A DNA stretch of 64,000 nt. Source: Gillisia limnaea DSM 15749. Lineage in GTDB: Bacteria > Bacteroidota > Bacteroidia > Flavobacteriales > Flavobacteriaceae. The notes under the pieces were generated by a model. The model saw nothing but the letters and a program-made list of their open reading frames with translations. It was not told the origin of the DNA and made no database searches. Shown in pieces: positions 9,209-17,462 of the stretch (the stretch's first letter is position 1; each line of letters opens with the position of its first letter). The stretch covers positions 949,752 to 1,013,751 of the forward strand of contig NZ_JH594606.1 of NCBI RefSeq assembly GCF_000243235.1, in the 5' to 3' direction. The position numbers and the translations under genes were made by a program.

Positions 9209-10186
9209 TTACTTGTAAAGCACCTTTTTAACAGCTTTAACAACATCGGTGCTATTTGGTATCCATTCTTTTAAAAGAACCGGAGAATACGGCGCCGGCG
9301 TATCGGCAGTATTGATCTTGATTATTGGAGCATCCAGGTAATCGAAGGCATGCATTTGTACCTGGTAGGTAATTTCTGTGGCGATATTCCCAAAAGGCCA
9401 TGCTTCTTCCAGGATCACAAGACGGTTTGTTTTTTTAACCGACTTAAGAATGGTTTCGCTGTCCATTGGCCGAATTGTACGCAAATCGATGATCTCACAC
9501 GAAATACCCTCTTTTTCCAATTCATCTGCAGCTTTATAAGCTTCCTTGATTATTTTTCCAAAGGAAACGATAGTAACATCGGTTCCTTCTCTTTTTATAT
9601 CGGCAACACCTATTGGAATGGTGTATTCTTCTTCTGGGACTTCTCCCTTATCTCCATACATTTGCTCACTTTCCATAAAAATAACAGGATCGTCATCACG
9701 AATGGCCGATTTTAAAAGTCCTTTTGCATCATAAGGATTGGAAGGCACCACTACTTTTAGCCCTGGACAATTGGCAAACCAGCTCTCAAATGCCTGAGAG
9801 TGTGTTGCTCCCAATTGACCTGCAGAAGCTGTAGGTCCACGAAAAACGATTGGAATGTTGAATTGCCCACCGCTCATTTGTCTCAATTTAGCAGCGTTGT
9901 TTATAATTTGATCAATTCCTACCAAAGCGAAGTTAAAGGTCATATACTCAACAATGGGCCTGTTGCCGTTCATTGCACTTCCAATGGCAATCCCGGAGAA
10001 ACCAAGCTCTGCAATTGGGGTATCTATTACTCTTTCAGGACCAAATTCGTCCAACATTCCTTTGGAAGCTTTATAGGCACCGTTGTATTCTGCTACTTCT
10101 TCTCCCATTAAGTAAATGCTGTCATCTAATCGCATTTCCTCGCTCATGGCTTGTTGTATGGCTTCTCTAAACTGAATTGTCTTCAT
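9209..10186 (-). CDS. pdhB: Pyruvate dehydrogenase E1 component, beta subunit
   Basis: The 325-residue protein matches the TPP-dependent E1 beta subunit throughout: FREAIQQAMSEEM at the start, GEEVAEYNGAYKASKGMLDEFG, the PIAELGFSGIAIGSAMNG block at about 58-75 and the C-terminal transketolase-like region (IIDLRTIRPMD, LEEAWPFGN). With E1 alpha it decarboxylates pyruvate and passes the acetyl group to the E2 lipoyl domain. The E1 alpha gene (pdhA) is not adjacent, consistent with flavobacterial genomes where E1 beta is separate. Its promoter region is shared with the divergent etfBA genes and contains a perfect palindrome. Confidence 0.93.
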   Translation of the reverse strand: MKTIQFREAIQQAMSEEMRLDDSIYLMGEEVAEYNGAYKASKGMLDEFGPERVIDTPIAELGFSGIAIGSAMNGNRPIVEYMTFNFALVGIDQIINNAAKLRQMSGGQFNIPIVFRGPTASAGQLGATHSQAFESWFANCPGLKVVVPSNPYDAKGLLKSAIRDDDPVIFMESEQMYGDKGEVPEEEYTIPIGVADIKREGTDVTIVSFGKIIKEAYKAADELEKEGISCEIIDLRTIRPMDSETILKSVKKTNRLVILEEAWPFGNIATEITYQVQMHAFDYLDAPIIKINTADTPAPYSPVLLKEWIPNSTDVVKAVKKVLYK

Positions 10187-10269
10187 TATCTTGTAAAATA
10201 GTTAAAGTCTCTATTAAAAAACAAAAATAGTAATTCAAAAAAGTTTAAACTACTACTTCAGGATAAAAT

Positions 10270-10293
10270 ATTTACTATGCACGCATAGTAAAT
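10270..10293. promoter_or_regulatory. Perfect 24-bp palindrome, candidate operator between pdhB and etfB
   Basis: ATTTACTATGC (10270-10280), a 2-base spacer AC, and GCATAGTAAAT (10283-10293) are exact inverted copies. Tight spacing and 11-bp arms suggest a binding site for a dimeric regulator of the MarR or TetR kind rather than a terminator, as no T-run follows. It lies where the -33 element of the etfB promoter would be and 84 bases upstream of pdhB, so it could control either or both. No regulator gene is adjacent. Confidence 0.65.
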
Positions 10294-10309
10294 TTCGATT
10301 TAATTTCCT

Positions 10310-10317
10310 TATCTTCG
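10310..10317 (+). promoter_or_regulatory. Putative -7 element for etfBA
   Basis: TATCTTCG resembles TAnnTTTG with one change and lies 39 bases before the etfB start codon, 16 bases downstream of the palindrome. The same TATCTTCG octamer lies upstream of dapF. Confidence 0.4.
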
Positions 10318-10355
10318 TATTCCATAAATTTTAAACTCTTAAAAAGACGATATAA

Positions 10356-11102
10356 ATGAAAATATTAGTGTGTATAAGCCACGTTCCGGACACTACTTCA
10401 AAAATCAATTTTACCGATAATAATACCCAGTTTGATACCAACGGGGTTCAGTTTGTAATAAACCCCAACGATGAATTTGGCCTTACCAGAGCTATGTGGT
10501 TCAAGGAAAAACAGGGAGCAACGGTAGATGTTGTAAACGTAGGAGGACCGGAAACAGAGCCAACGCTTAGAAAAGCTCTTGCAATTGGAGCAGACAGCGC
10601 GATTCGTGTCAATACTCCTGCAACCGATGGTTTTCAGGTAGCCAAACAACTTGCTAAAGTTGCAACAGATGGTGGTTATGACCTTATTATTGCAGGGAGA
10701 GAATCTATAGATTACAACGGCGGAATGGTTCCGGGAATGCTTGCTGCTTTGATAAAAGCCAATTTCGTAAATACTTGTATCAATTTAGAAGTTGAAGGAA
10801 CCGAGGCAAAAGCGATTCGGGAAATTGACGGCGGTAAAGAAAGTGTTACCACTTCCCTTCCATTGGTGATTGGAGCCCAAAAAGGTCTTGTTGAAGAAAG
10901 CGACCTTAGGATACCAAATATGCGCGGGATCATGCAGGCAAGAAAAAAACCTATGAATGTAGTAGAACCTGAAGAAGTAAAAGTTCAAACTGAGGTTGCC
11001 AAATTTGAAAAACCAGAACCAAAAGGTGCAGTTAAACTGGTTGATCCAGACAACTTAGACGAACTTATCAATTTACTGCACAACGAAGCAAAAGTTATTT
11101 AA
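10356..11102 (+). CDS. etfB: Electron transfer flavoprotein beta subunit
   Basis: A 248-residue ETF beta/FixA-family protein. It starts MKILVCISHVPDTTSKI and contains the AMP/FAD-domain block AGRESIDYNGGMVPGMLAAL near residues 113-132 and PLVIGAQKGLVEESDLRIPNMRGIMQARKKP, the recognition loop by which ETF docks to acyl-CoA dehydrogenases. With EtfA it passes electrons from dehydrogenases of fatty-acid and amino-acid breakdown to the quinone pool. etfA follows after 77 bases, so the two are likely co-transcribed. Confidence 0.96.
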   Translation: MKILVCISHVPDTTSKINFTDNNTQFDTNGVQFVINPNDEFGLTRAMWFKEKQGATVDVVNVGGPETEPTLRKALAIGADSAIRVNTPATDGFQVAKQLAKVATDGGYDLIIAGRESIDYNGGMVPGMLAALIKANFVNTCINLEVEGTEAKAIREIDGGKESVTTSLPLVIGAQKGLVEESDLRIPNMRGIMQARKKPMNVVEPEEVKVQTEVAKFEKPEPKGAVKLVDPDNLDELINLLHNEAKVI

Positions 11103-11179
11103 CTAACTAAAGGTTAATTTGCGAAAGTTCTAAAAAATAAACATCACAGGTTTTCAAAACCGAAATAAAAAAATAAAAT

Positions 11180-12148
11180 ATGTCAGTTTTAGTATATGTA
11201 GAATCAGAAGAAGGGAAATTCAAGACAGCCTCCTTTGAGGCGGCTTCCTACGCAAGGGAAATTGCCCAAATGCTTCAAACACAAGTTACGGCAGTAACTT
11301 TCAATGTTGAAGATAATTCAGAATTGGGAAATTACGGAGTAGATAAGGTATTAAAAGTAAACAACGATAAACTGAAGAATTTCAATGCTGAAGCCTATGC
11401 CGATGTCTTGCAACAAGCTGCAGTAAAAGAGGAATCAAAAGTAATTGTTGTAAGCCAAAGTGCTAACAGCAAATACCTCGCTCCCCTTCTTGCGGTTCAT
11501 CTAAATGCTGGTTATGCCTCAAACGTAGTCGCATTGCCGGAAAGCACGACTCCATTTACCGTAAAAAGAACGGCTTTCACCAATAAAGCCTTCAGTTTCA
11601 CTAAAATCGAAACCGATGTAAAACTTTTAGGATTATCTAAAAATGCTTTCGGATTAAAAGAAATCAAAGCCGATGCTGCTGCCGAAGATTTTTCACCAAA
11701 TCTAAACGAAGAAGATTTTTCTGTTCAGGTTACCAATGTAGATAAGGCAAGAGATAAGGTAACCATTGCCGATGCAGAAATCGTGGTTTCTGCTGGGCGT
11801 GGTCTTAAAGGCCCGGAAAATTGGGGAATGATAGAAGAAATGGCAGATATACTTGGAGCGGCAACTGCCTGTTCCAAGCCTGTAAGCGATATGGGATGGA
11901 GACCTCACGGAGAGCATGTAGGCCAAACCGGAAAGCCGGTTGCATCCAATCTTTATATAGCTATTGGTATTTCCGGAGCTATTCAGCATTTGGCGGGAAT
12001 AAACTCCTCTAAAGTAAAAGTAGTTATCAATAATGATCCTGAAGCACCCTTTTTTAAAGCTGCAGATTACGGAGTTGTAGGTGATGCCTTTGAAATAGTG
12101 CCGAAACTAAATGAAAAACTGAAAGAATTTAAGGCGAAAAACGCATAA
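11180..12148 (+). CDS. etfA: Electron transfer flavoprotein alpha subunit
   Basis: A 322-residue ETF alpha/FixB protein. The C-terminal FAD-binding domain is clear: SAGRGLKGPENWGMIEEMAD, GAATACSKPVSDMGWRPHGEHVGQTGK, and IAIGISGAIQHLAGI, where GQTGK and the following Ser/Gly contacts bind FAD. It is the partner of the preceding gene and forms the soluble ETF heterodimer. A strong terminator closes the unit. Confidence 0.96.
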   Translation: MSVLVYVESEEGKFKTASFEAASYAREIAQMLQTQVTAVTFNVEDNSELGNYGVDKVLKVNNDKLKNFNAEAYADVLQQAAVKEESKVIVVSQSANSKYLAPLLAVHLNAGYASNVVALPESTTPFTVKRTAFTNKAFSFTKIETDVKLLGLSKNAFGLKEIKADAAAEDFSPNLNEEDFSVQVTNVDKARDKVTIADAEIVVSAGRGLKGPENWGMIEEMADILGAATACSKPVSDMGWRPHGEHVGQTGKPVASNLYIAIGISGAIQHLAGINSSKVKVVINNDPEAPFFKAADYGVVGDAFEIVPKLNEKLKEFKAKNA

Positions 12149-12170
12149 TTTTTTTAACTTGCAAGCCTTT

Positions 12171-12221
12171 AAAGGGCTGTCTAAATTTGGTATATTGTCC
12201 TTATTTAGACAGCCCTTTTTA
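12171..12221 (+). terminator. Terminator after etfBA
   Basis: A 16-bp perfect stem (AAAGGGCTGTCTAAAT with ATTTAGACAGCCCTTT) with a 16-base loop is followed by T residues, right after etfA. Confidence 0.9.
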
Positions 12222-12232
12222 ATTATCGATAC

Positions 12233-12856
12233 ATGAGTTTAGTACGCCTTAATATTAAAGGAATATCTTATAGTCAAACCCAAAATGGCGCCTACGCACT
12301 TATTTTAAGCGAAGTGGATGGCGATAGGAAACTCCCTATTGTGATTGGTGCTTTTGAAGCCCAGTCTATCGCGATTGCGCTTGAAAAAGAGATCAAACCT
12401 CCAAGACCATTAACCCACGACTTGTTTAAGAACTTTTCCGACAGGTTTGAAATTGTGGTAAAACAAGTCATAATTCACAAACTGGTGGATGGGGTATTTT
12501 ATTCCAGCCTTATTTGCGAGCGCGATAAAATAGAAGAGATCATAGATGCGCGAACAAGTGATGCAATCGCATTGGCACTTAGGTTTAACGCTCCTATCTT
12601 TACTTACAAAAACATTCTTGACAAAGCCGGAATCTATTTAAAAGGAGAACAGGAATCTGTGACTCCAAAATCCTCATCTCCAACTATAGAAAATATGGAT
12701 GTAGATGATATCGTACCTCAAAAGGAAGAAACACCGGATACAAATTATAAAAAAATGTCACTGGACGAACTGGAAACCTTACTCTCTCAGGCAGTAAAAA
12801 ATGAGGATTATGAGAAAGCTGCCCGTCTAAGAGATGAAATTTCCAAACGCAAATAA
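12233..12856 (+). CDS. Bifunctional nuclease-family (DUF151) protein with C-terminal UVR motif
   Basis: Residues 1-135 form the BFN/DUF151 domain (LPIVIGAFEAQSIAIALE; DARTSDAIALALRFNAPIF), first characterised in a plant protein with DNase and RNase activity. A charged linker leads to a UvrB/UvrC-like helical hairpin at the end (LETLLSQAVKNEDYEKAARLRDE), a protein-protein contact motif. Whether the bacterial protein has nuclease activity is not known from sequence. The start ATG lies only 12 bases after the etfA terminator, so its promoter must overlap that hairpin or depend on read-through. The next gene starts 10 bases downstream. Confidence 0.85.
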   Translation: MSLVRLNIKGISYSQTQNGAYALILSEVDGDRKLPIVIGAFEAQSIAIALEKEIKPPRPLTHDLFKNFSDRFEIVVKQVIIHKLVDGVFYSSLICERDKIEEIIDARTSDAIALALRFNAPIFTYKNILDKAGIYLKGEQESVTPKSSSPTIENMDVDDIVPQKEETPDTNYKKMSLDELETLLSQAVKNEDYEKAARLRDEISKRK

Positions 12857-12866
12857 GAATTTGTTC

Positions 12867-14573
12867 ATGAAGAAATATTGGTTAAGCCTGTTCTTTTTAT
12901 TATTTGGCATTTTTATAATTCAGGCGCAAACCCTTTCAAAAAACTGGAGTTTTCAGGAGAAAGAAGACAGCGCACAAATTCAACAGCATTTTTCAAATCA
13001 GGACCAACTTTTTCTTAACGATGGTAGGTTTGAGATTAAAGCTGCGGAAGTGGACTCTATAAAAGCTCAGGGAGACTATCTCTATCAAAATAATCTACTG
13101 GTATTTTTCTACAATCCTCCCAATGACACGATCAGGAAATTTCGTGTCGATGAGCTAAGTGACACTTCGCTCACAATTTCAGACCATTACACCTCGTATA
13201 CTTTTAAGGAAACACCTCAGCCAATTGAGGAGGTTATCCCAGCTAAAATTGCCAAGGAAATGATCCCCAGCGCCGGGCTTTCCATAGAAAGTGTTTGGAG
13301 AGGGATTTTAGGGATGATCGCCCTTCTACTTATAGCATTTTTCTTTAGCAGCAATAAAAAGGCTATCAACTGGAAAACAGTTTTAATAGGACTTACCGCC
13401 CAAATGCTATTGGCTATAGGGGTTCTTAAGGTAACTTTTATTAAAAATATTTTTGAATTCGTAGGGAAAATATTCGTGCTTATCCTCGATTTCACACGAG
13501 CAGGAAGTGAATTTCTACTTGGTGGAATGATGAATGTGGATAGTTTTGGATTTATATTTCTATTCCAGGTACTCCCTACAATTATCTTTTTCTCTGCCTT
13601 GACTTCCGTATTGTTTTACCTTGGAATAATTCAAATAATCGTAAAAGGTCTGGCGAAGATTATGACCAAAGTGTTGGGAATTTCCGGAGCAGAAAGCTTG
13701 AGTGTTGCGGGAAATATATTTTTAGGACAAACCGAAGCCCCTTTGATGATCAAAGCTTACCTGGAACGAATGACGCGCTCTGAGATTTTGCTGGTGATGA
13801 TAGGCGGGATGGCTACGGTAGCCGGTGGTGTTCTGGCCGCATACATAGGTTTTCTTGGCGGGACAGATCCTGAATTGCGCCTGCAATTTGCAAAACACCT
13901 TCTGGCGGCATCTGTCATGGCCGCTCCCGGAGCGATCGTAATCTCCAAGATCCTGTATCCGCAGCAGGAAGCCATCAATGCCAATGTGGAAGTTTCTTCT
14001 GAAAAAATTGGCTCCAATATTCTTGATGCCATAGCAAACGGAACTACCGAAGGATTAAAACTTGCAGCAAATGTTGCTGCAATGCTGTTGGTATTTATTT
14101 CATTTATTGCAATGATCAATTATATATTGGGATACCTGGGAGGAATTACAAGCCTTAACTCGGTTATGGCAGCATACACTCCCTATTCCAAATTCTCACT
14201 TGAATCTATTCTGGGAACAATTTTCGCCCCGCTTATGTGGTTGATTGGAGTTGCCAAAGAAGATATGATGTTGATGGGACAATTGCTGGGAATAAAACTT
14301 GCTGCAAGTGAATTTGTGGGTTATATCCAACTTGCCGAACTGAAGAACCCTCTAAACGCATTAAGCCTGAATTATGAAAAATCGGTGATCATGGCCACTT
14401 ATATGCTTTGCGGTTTTGCCAACTTCGCTTCCATAGGGATACAGATTGGCGGAATAGGATCCCTCGCTCCCGGAAAACGAAAAACCCTGTCTGAATTCGG
14501 GATGAAAGCATTGATAGGCGGAACAATTGCTTCCCTGTTATCTGCGACCATCGCAGGAATGCTCATTGGCTAA
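12867..14573 (+). CDS. NupC-family (CNT) nucleoside transporter with extra N-terminal periplasmic domain
   Basis: I place the start at 12867 because it gives a clean signal peptide (MKKYWLSLFFLLFGIFIIQAQ); an upstream in-frame ATG lies inside the preceding gene. Residues 22-125 are a soluble beta-rich stretch with LTISDHYTSYTF, resembling lipocalin-like domains. From about residue 140 the protein is a concentrative nucleoside transporter with the family block FLGQTEAPLMIKAYLERMTRSE and GGMATVAGGVLAAYIGF. CNT proteins import nucleosides with Na+ or H+. Usual bacterial members are about 400 residues, so the 568-residue length reflects the fused domain. Confidence 0.88.
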   Translation: MKKYWLSLFFLLFGIFIIQAQTLSKNWSFQEKEDSAQIQQHFSNQDQLFLNDGRFEIKAAEVDSIKAQGDYLYQNNLLVFFYNPPNDTIRKFRVDELSDTSLTISDHYTSYTFKETPQPIEEVIPAKIAKEMIPSAGLSIESVWRGILGMIALLLIAFFFSSNKKAINWKTVLIGLTAQMLLAIGVLKVTFIKNIFEFVGKIFVLILDFTRAGSEFLLGGMMNVDSFGFIFLFQVLPTIIFFSALTSVLFYLGIIQIIVKGLAKIMTKVLGISGAESLSVAGNIFLGQTEAPLMIKAYLERMTRSEILLVMIGGMATVAGGVLAAYIGFLGGTDPELRLQFAKHLLAASVMAAPGAIVISKILYPQQEAINANVEVSSEKIGSNILDAIANGTTEGLKLAANVAAMLLVFISFIAMINYILGYLGGITSLNSVMAAYTPYSKFSLESILGTIFAPLMWLIGVAKEDMMLMGQLLGIKLAASEFVGYIQLAELKNPLNALSLNYEKSVIMATYMLCGFANFASIGIQIGGIGSLAPGKRKTLSEFGMKALIGGTIASLLSATIAGMLIG

Positions 14574-14627
14574 ATCCATTACCCCAGAGCGATTTTACGA
14601 GGTTAATCCTGAATAGTTAATAAGTAT

Positions 14628-15699
14628 GGCTCTAGTTTAAACCAGCTATTATTTGTATATTGAGTTTATGGAAACAGAAAAGCTTAAAGAACAAATACTC
14701 TCACTGCCAGTTGCGCAGCGTGAGCGTTTATTGAAGGAAATCGAAGATTCGACCAAAAACATAGACCTGTCCGCGATTGTCTCACGCCGGCACGAGTTTG
14801 ACAACAATCTCGGTGCCTGTCCGCACTGCTCTCACCCTAAGTATGTCCGCTTTGGTATGGACAAAGGTGCGCAGCGCTACAAGTGCAAGTCTTGCCACAG
14901 GAGTTTTACTGAGTACACTGGCACTTGGATGGCAGGCCTTCAAAGGAAGGACAAGATTGCAGATTACCTAAAGCTAATGGTCGAAGAAAAGAGCCTTGAC
15001 AAAATTGTCTCGGCATTGGGCATCAACAAAAAGACAGCCTTTGACTGGCGTCACAAGATATTGGCCTCACTGGGCGCGGACGACGGGGATGACTTCACCG
15101 GTATCACTGAAAGTGATGAGGCTTTCTTCCTCAGGTCTGAAAAGGGTATGGTGGTCAAAAACCGAAAACCAAGGAAAAGGGGTGGCAAGTCCAGCAAGAG
15201 GGGCATAAGCAATGATCAGGTTGCGGTCATCGTGACCCAGGACAGAAATTCTGGAATAGATTTGAGCGTGGCCACGCTTGGACGGATTGGGAAGGCCGAT
15301 ATTGCAAATGCCATTGGCAAACGCATAAAAGAGGGAAGCACAATATTGTGTAGTGATTCCCGCCACAGCTATAAAGGCTTCGCCAAGGACACCAAGGTGG
15401 AGTTCCATCCCATAAATGTTTCCAAAGATGAAAGGGTAAAAGGTGCATTCCATGTGCAACATGTAAACTCGACACACAACAGGATAAAAAAGTGGATTGG
15501 CAGTACGTTCTGGGGCGTGTCCACCAAATACCTGCAACAGTATCTAAACTGGCATGCCCTAAAAGAAAAGATAAAATTAAATAGGGACACCACTGCTGCC
15601 TTCGCACAACAAACACTGGGTGTGGGGGCTTTGAAGCGTTTTGCGAACATCCAGCCAAACTATGAAAAATTAATATCAACGCAGTGCTAAACTAGAGCC
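14628..15699 (+). mobile_element. Complete IS1595-family insertion sequence
   Basis: The element is 1072 bp. Perfect 12-bp terminal inverted repeats (GGCTCTAGTTTA at 14628-14639, its complement at 15688-15699) bound a single transposase gene. Directly outside are identical 8-bp copies of ATAAGTAT (14620-14627 and 15700-15707), the target duplication size expected for IS1595. Base composition is richer in GC than the neighbouring genes. The intact ends and duplication suggest a recent insertion. It lies between nupC and thyA and disrupts no gene. Confidence 0.92.
14668..15690 (+). CDS. IS1595-family (ISXO2-like) transposase
   Basis: A 340-residue transposase with an N-terminal zinc ribbon (CPHCSHPKYVRFG, then YKCKSCHRSF), a helix-turn-helix region (ADYLKLMVEEKSLDKIVSALGINKKTAFDWRHKIL) and an ISXO2-like catalytic domain. 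Likely acidic residues are in TGITESDEAFF and LCSDSRHSYKGF, and the HVNSTHNRIKKW block carries the family's Asn/His motif. I prefer ATG 14668 over an in-frame TTG at 14653. The stop codon forms the first bases of the right inverted repeat. The frame is intact, so the element could be active. Confidence 0.93.
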   Translation: METEKLKEQILSLPVAQRERLLKEIEDSTKNIDLSAIVSRRHEFDNNLGACPHCSHPKYVRFGMDKGAQRYKCKSCHRSFTEYTGTWMAGLQRKDKIADYLKLMVEEKSLDKIVSALGINKKTAFDWRHKILASLGADDGDDFTGITESDEAFFLRSEKGMVVKNRKPRKRGGKSSKRGISNDQVAVIVTQDRNSGIDLSVATLGRIGKADIANAIGKRIKEGSTILCSDSRHSYKGFAKDTKVEFHPINVSKDERVKGAFHVQHVNSTHNRIKKWIGSTFWGVSTKYLQQYLNWHALKEKIKLNRDTTAAFAQQTLGVGALKRFANIQPNYEKLISTQC

Positions 15700-15784
15700 A
15701 TAAGTATTTAAATTCAGCATATTCAAAAGTTTTAATCTATCTCCCAAATCTATATTTTAGCTTTCGAAGATCTTTCAAATCTTA

Positions 15785-15792
15785 TATATTTG
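15785..15792 (+). promoter_or_regulatory. Putative -7 element for thyA
   Basis: TATATTTG matches TAnnTTTG about 93 bases before the thyA start codon and downstream of the IS1595 element, so thyA expression need not depend on DNA left of the IS. No clear -33 TTG. Confidence 0.35.
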
Positions 15793-15885
15793 AAACGCTA
15801 TCTTCGGAATCAATTATCCCGGAGAGCTAAGTCAAAGTAAGAAATATCAGGAATTCCGATGAAGGCTTAAATCAGAAAAACACCT

Positions 15886-16740
15886 ATGAAACAATATCAC
15901 GACCTAATAAAACACGTTCTGGAAAATGGAGTTCAAAAAGGAGACCGCACCGGAACAGGGACCAAAAGTGTTTTTGGTTATCAGATGCGTTTTGACCTTA
16001 GCGAAGGTTTTCCGATGGTAACCACCAAAAAACTTCACTTAAAATCCATTGTACACGAACTGCTTTGGTTTTTAAACGGAGACACCAATATAGAATACCT
16101 TCAAAAGAACGGAGTAAATATATGGAACAGCTGGGCAGATGAAAAAGGAGATTTGGGGCCTGTTTATGGCCATCAATGGAGAAATTGGAACAATGAAGAA
16201 ATAGACCAGATAAGTGAAATTGTAAAAACCCTAAAGACCAATCCCAATAGTCGTAGAATGTTGGTTTCGGCATGGAATCCTTCGGTTTTGCCGGATACTT
16301 CAAAAACATTTTCAGAAAATGTAGCCGAAGGAAAAGCAGCCTTACCCCCCTGTCATGCCTTTTTTCAGTTCTATGTAAGTCCTCCGCCGGAAGATGCAGG
16401 AGAAAATGCAAAGCCGCGATTATCGCTTCAGTTATACCAGCGCAGTGCAGATATTTTCCTGGGAGTTCCCTTTAACATAGCCTCCTATGCCCTTTTCAAC
16501 ATGATGATTGCACAGGTGTGCGACTATGAGCCCGGAGATTTTATTCACACTTTTGGCGATGCACATATTTATAACAATCACCTGGAACAGGTGGAGCTTC
16601 AGCTTTCAAGGGAACCCAGAAAATTACCTACGATAAAGATCAATCCGGAGGTGAAAGACATTTTTGGCTTCAAATTTGAAGACTTCAGCCTGGAGAATTA
16701 TGATCCGCATCCCCACATTAAAGGAAAAGTGGCTGTGTAA
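15886..16740 (+). CDS. thyA: Thymidylate synthase
   Basis: A 284-residue ThyA that methylates dUMP to dTMP with methylene-tetrahydrofolate. Visible blocks are [14 protein letters not shown] near residue 19, the catalytic Cys in [13 protein letters not shown], the phosphate-binding [21 protein letters not shown] and [11 protein letters not shown]. It is about 20 residues longer than the E. coli enzyme because of two short insertions before and after the catalytic Cys region ([23 protein letters not shown]). folA, which regenerates the spent folate, is 5 kb downstream in a different unit. Confidence 0.97.
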   Translation: MKQYHDLIKHVLENGVQKGDRTGTGTKSVFGYQMRFDLSEGFPMVTTKKLHLKSIVHELLWFLNGDTNIEYLQKNGVNIWNSWADEKGDLGPVYGHQWRNWNNEEIDQISEIVKTLKTNPNSRRMLVSAWNPSVLPDTSKTFSENVAEGKAALPPCHAFFQFYVSPPPEDAGENAKPRLSLQLYQRSADIFLGVPFNIASYALFNMMIAQVCDYEPGDFIHTFGDAHIYNNHLEQVELQLSREPRKLPTIKINPEVKDIFGFKFEDFSLENYDPHPHIKGKVAV

Positions 16741-16821
16741 CAAGAAGTGATACCTATAATCATTTTAAAAACCAATATTTGGCTGATCCAGATTCTCCTC
16801 AAATCTTATAATCTAAACAAA

Positions 16822-17238
16822 ATGAAAAAATTAATTTTGGTTGTTGCAGTTTTCTTTTTCACTGGCTTGGGCTTTGCCCAGGAAGGTGTAAAAGTTTCAG
16901 GAAACACAATTTCGGTTAAAGAAATCGCACCGGTATGGCCGGGTTGTAAAAAAAGCAAAGCATCTTCAGAAGACTGTTTTAACAAGATGGTCGCACAGCA
17001 TATCAAGGAAAATTATAAATTTCCGCGGGATAAAGACGGAGAATTCATAAGAGGTAAAACCACCGTAAGCTTTTTAATTGATGAAAAAGGAGAAGTAAGC
17101 AAGGTTACCGCAGAAGGCCCTAAAAAAGAGATAAACCAGGAAGCGATGCGAATTGTAAAACTTTTTCCAAAAATGGTTCCCGGAAATAGCGGAGGAAAAC
17201 CAATTTCCGTAAAATATAAAATGCCCTTTACCTTTTAA
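16822..17238 (+). CDS. Small secreted TonB C-terminal-like protein
   Basis: The likely start at 16822 gives a signal peptide (MKKLILVVAVFFFTGLGFAQ) and a 138-residue protein; an in-frame upstream extension lacks signal features. The mature part has the pattern of a TonB C-terminal domain: VWPGCKKSKASSEDCFNKMV, IKENYKFP, GKTTVSFLIDEKGEVSKVTAEGP and EAMRIVKLFPKMVPG. Such stand-alone domains are common in flavobacteria as periplasmic proteins without the membrane anchor and proline arm needed for energy transduction. Two cysteines near residues 34 and 43 may form a disulfide. The exact role is unknown. Confidence 0.75.
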   Translation: MKKLILVVAVFFFTGLGFAQEGVKVSGNTISVKEIAPVWPGCKKSKASSEDCFNKMVAQHIKENYKFPRDKDGEFIRGKTTVSFLIDEKGEVSKVTAEGPKKEINQEAMRIVKLFPKMVPGNSGGKPISVKYKMPFTF

Positions 17239-17258
17239 TCCCAACACTAGATTTTATT

Positions 17259-17290
17259 CCCGCCTGTGCCATTCGGCAAGCCCACCCCTA
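17259..17290. repeat. Relic of the dispersed repeat family
   Basis: CCCGCCTGTGCCATTCGGCA resembles both the CCCGCCTGACCGTCCGGCAGG block of copy B and the CGTACCATTCGGGC block of copy C read in reverse. It is a GC-rich patch between two AT-rich genes. The match is partial. Confidence 0.35.
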
Positions 17291-17427
17291 CCGTTCATCG
17301 AAATTCTGAATACTTAGTGCTTTTATATTAATAATGAGCCTATTCCTGGTACTTGATATCTTAACCAACTGTTTATACTTTAACTTCGCGTTAACGATGG
17401 TATATCTCCAACATTCCCAAAAATTTG

Positions 17428-17435
17428 TAACTTTG
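17428..17435 (+). promoter_or_regulatory. Putative -7 element for egtB-egtD
   Basis: TAACTTTG matches TAnnTTTG and is 27 bases before the egtB ATG, giving a leader of about 20 bases. No TTG at the usual -33 spacing was found. Confidence 0.45.
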
Positions 17436-17462
17436 GGAAGCACTTAAGATACCTGCAGAATT

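Noticed and set aside
15067-15679. Long minus-strand frames inside the IS1595 transposase
   Set aside because: They are shadows of the GC-richer transposase gene on the opposite strand, with no start context or known motif.
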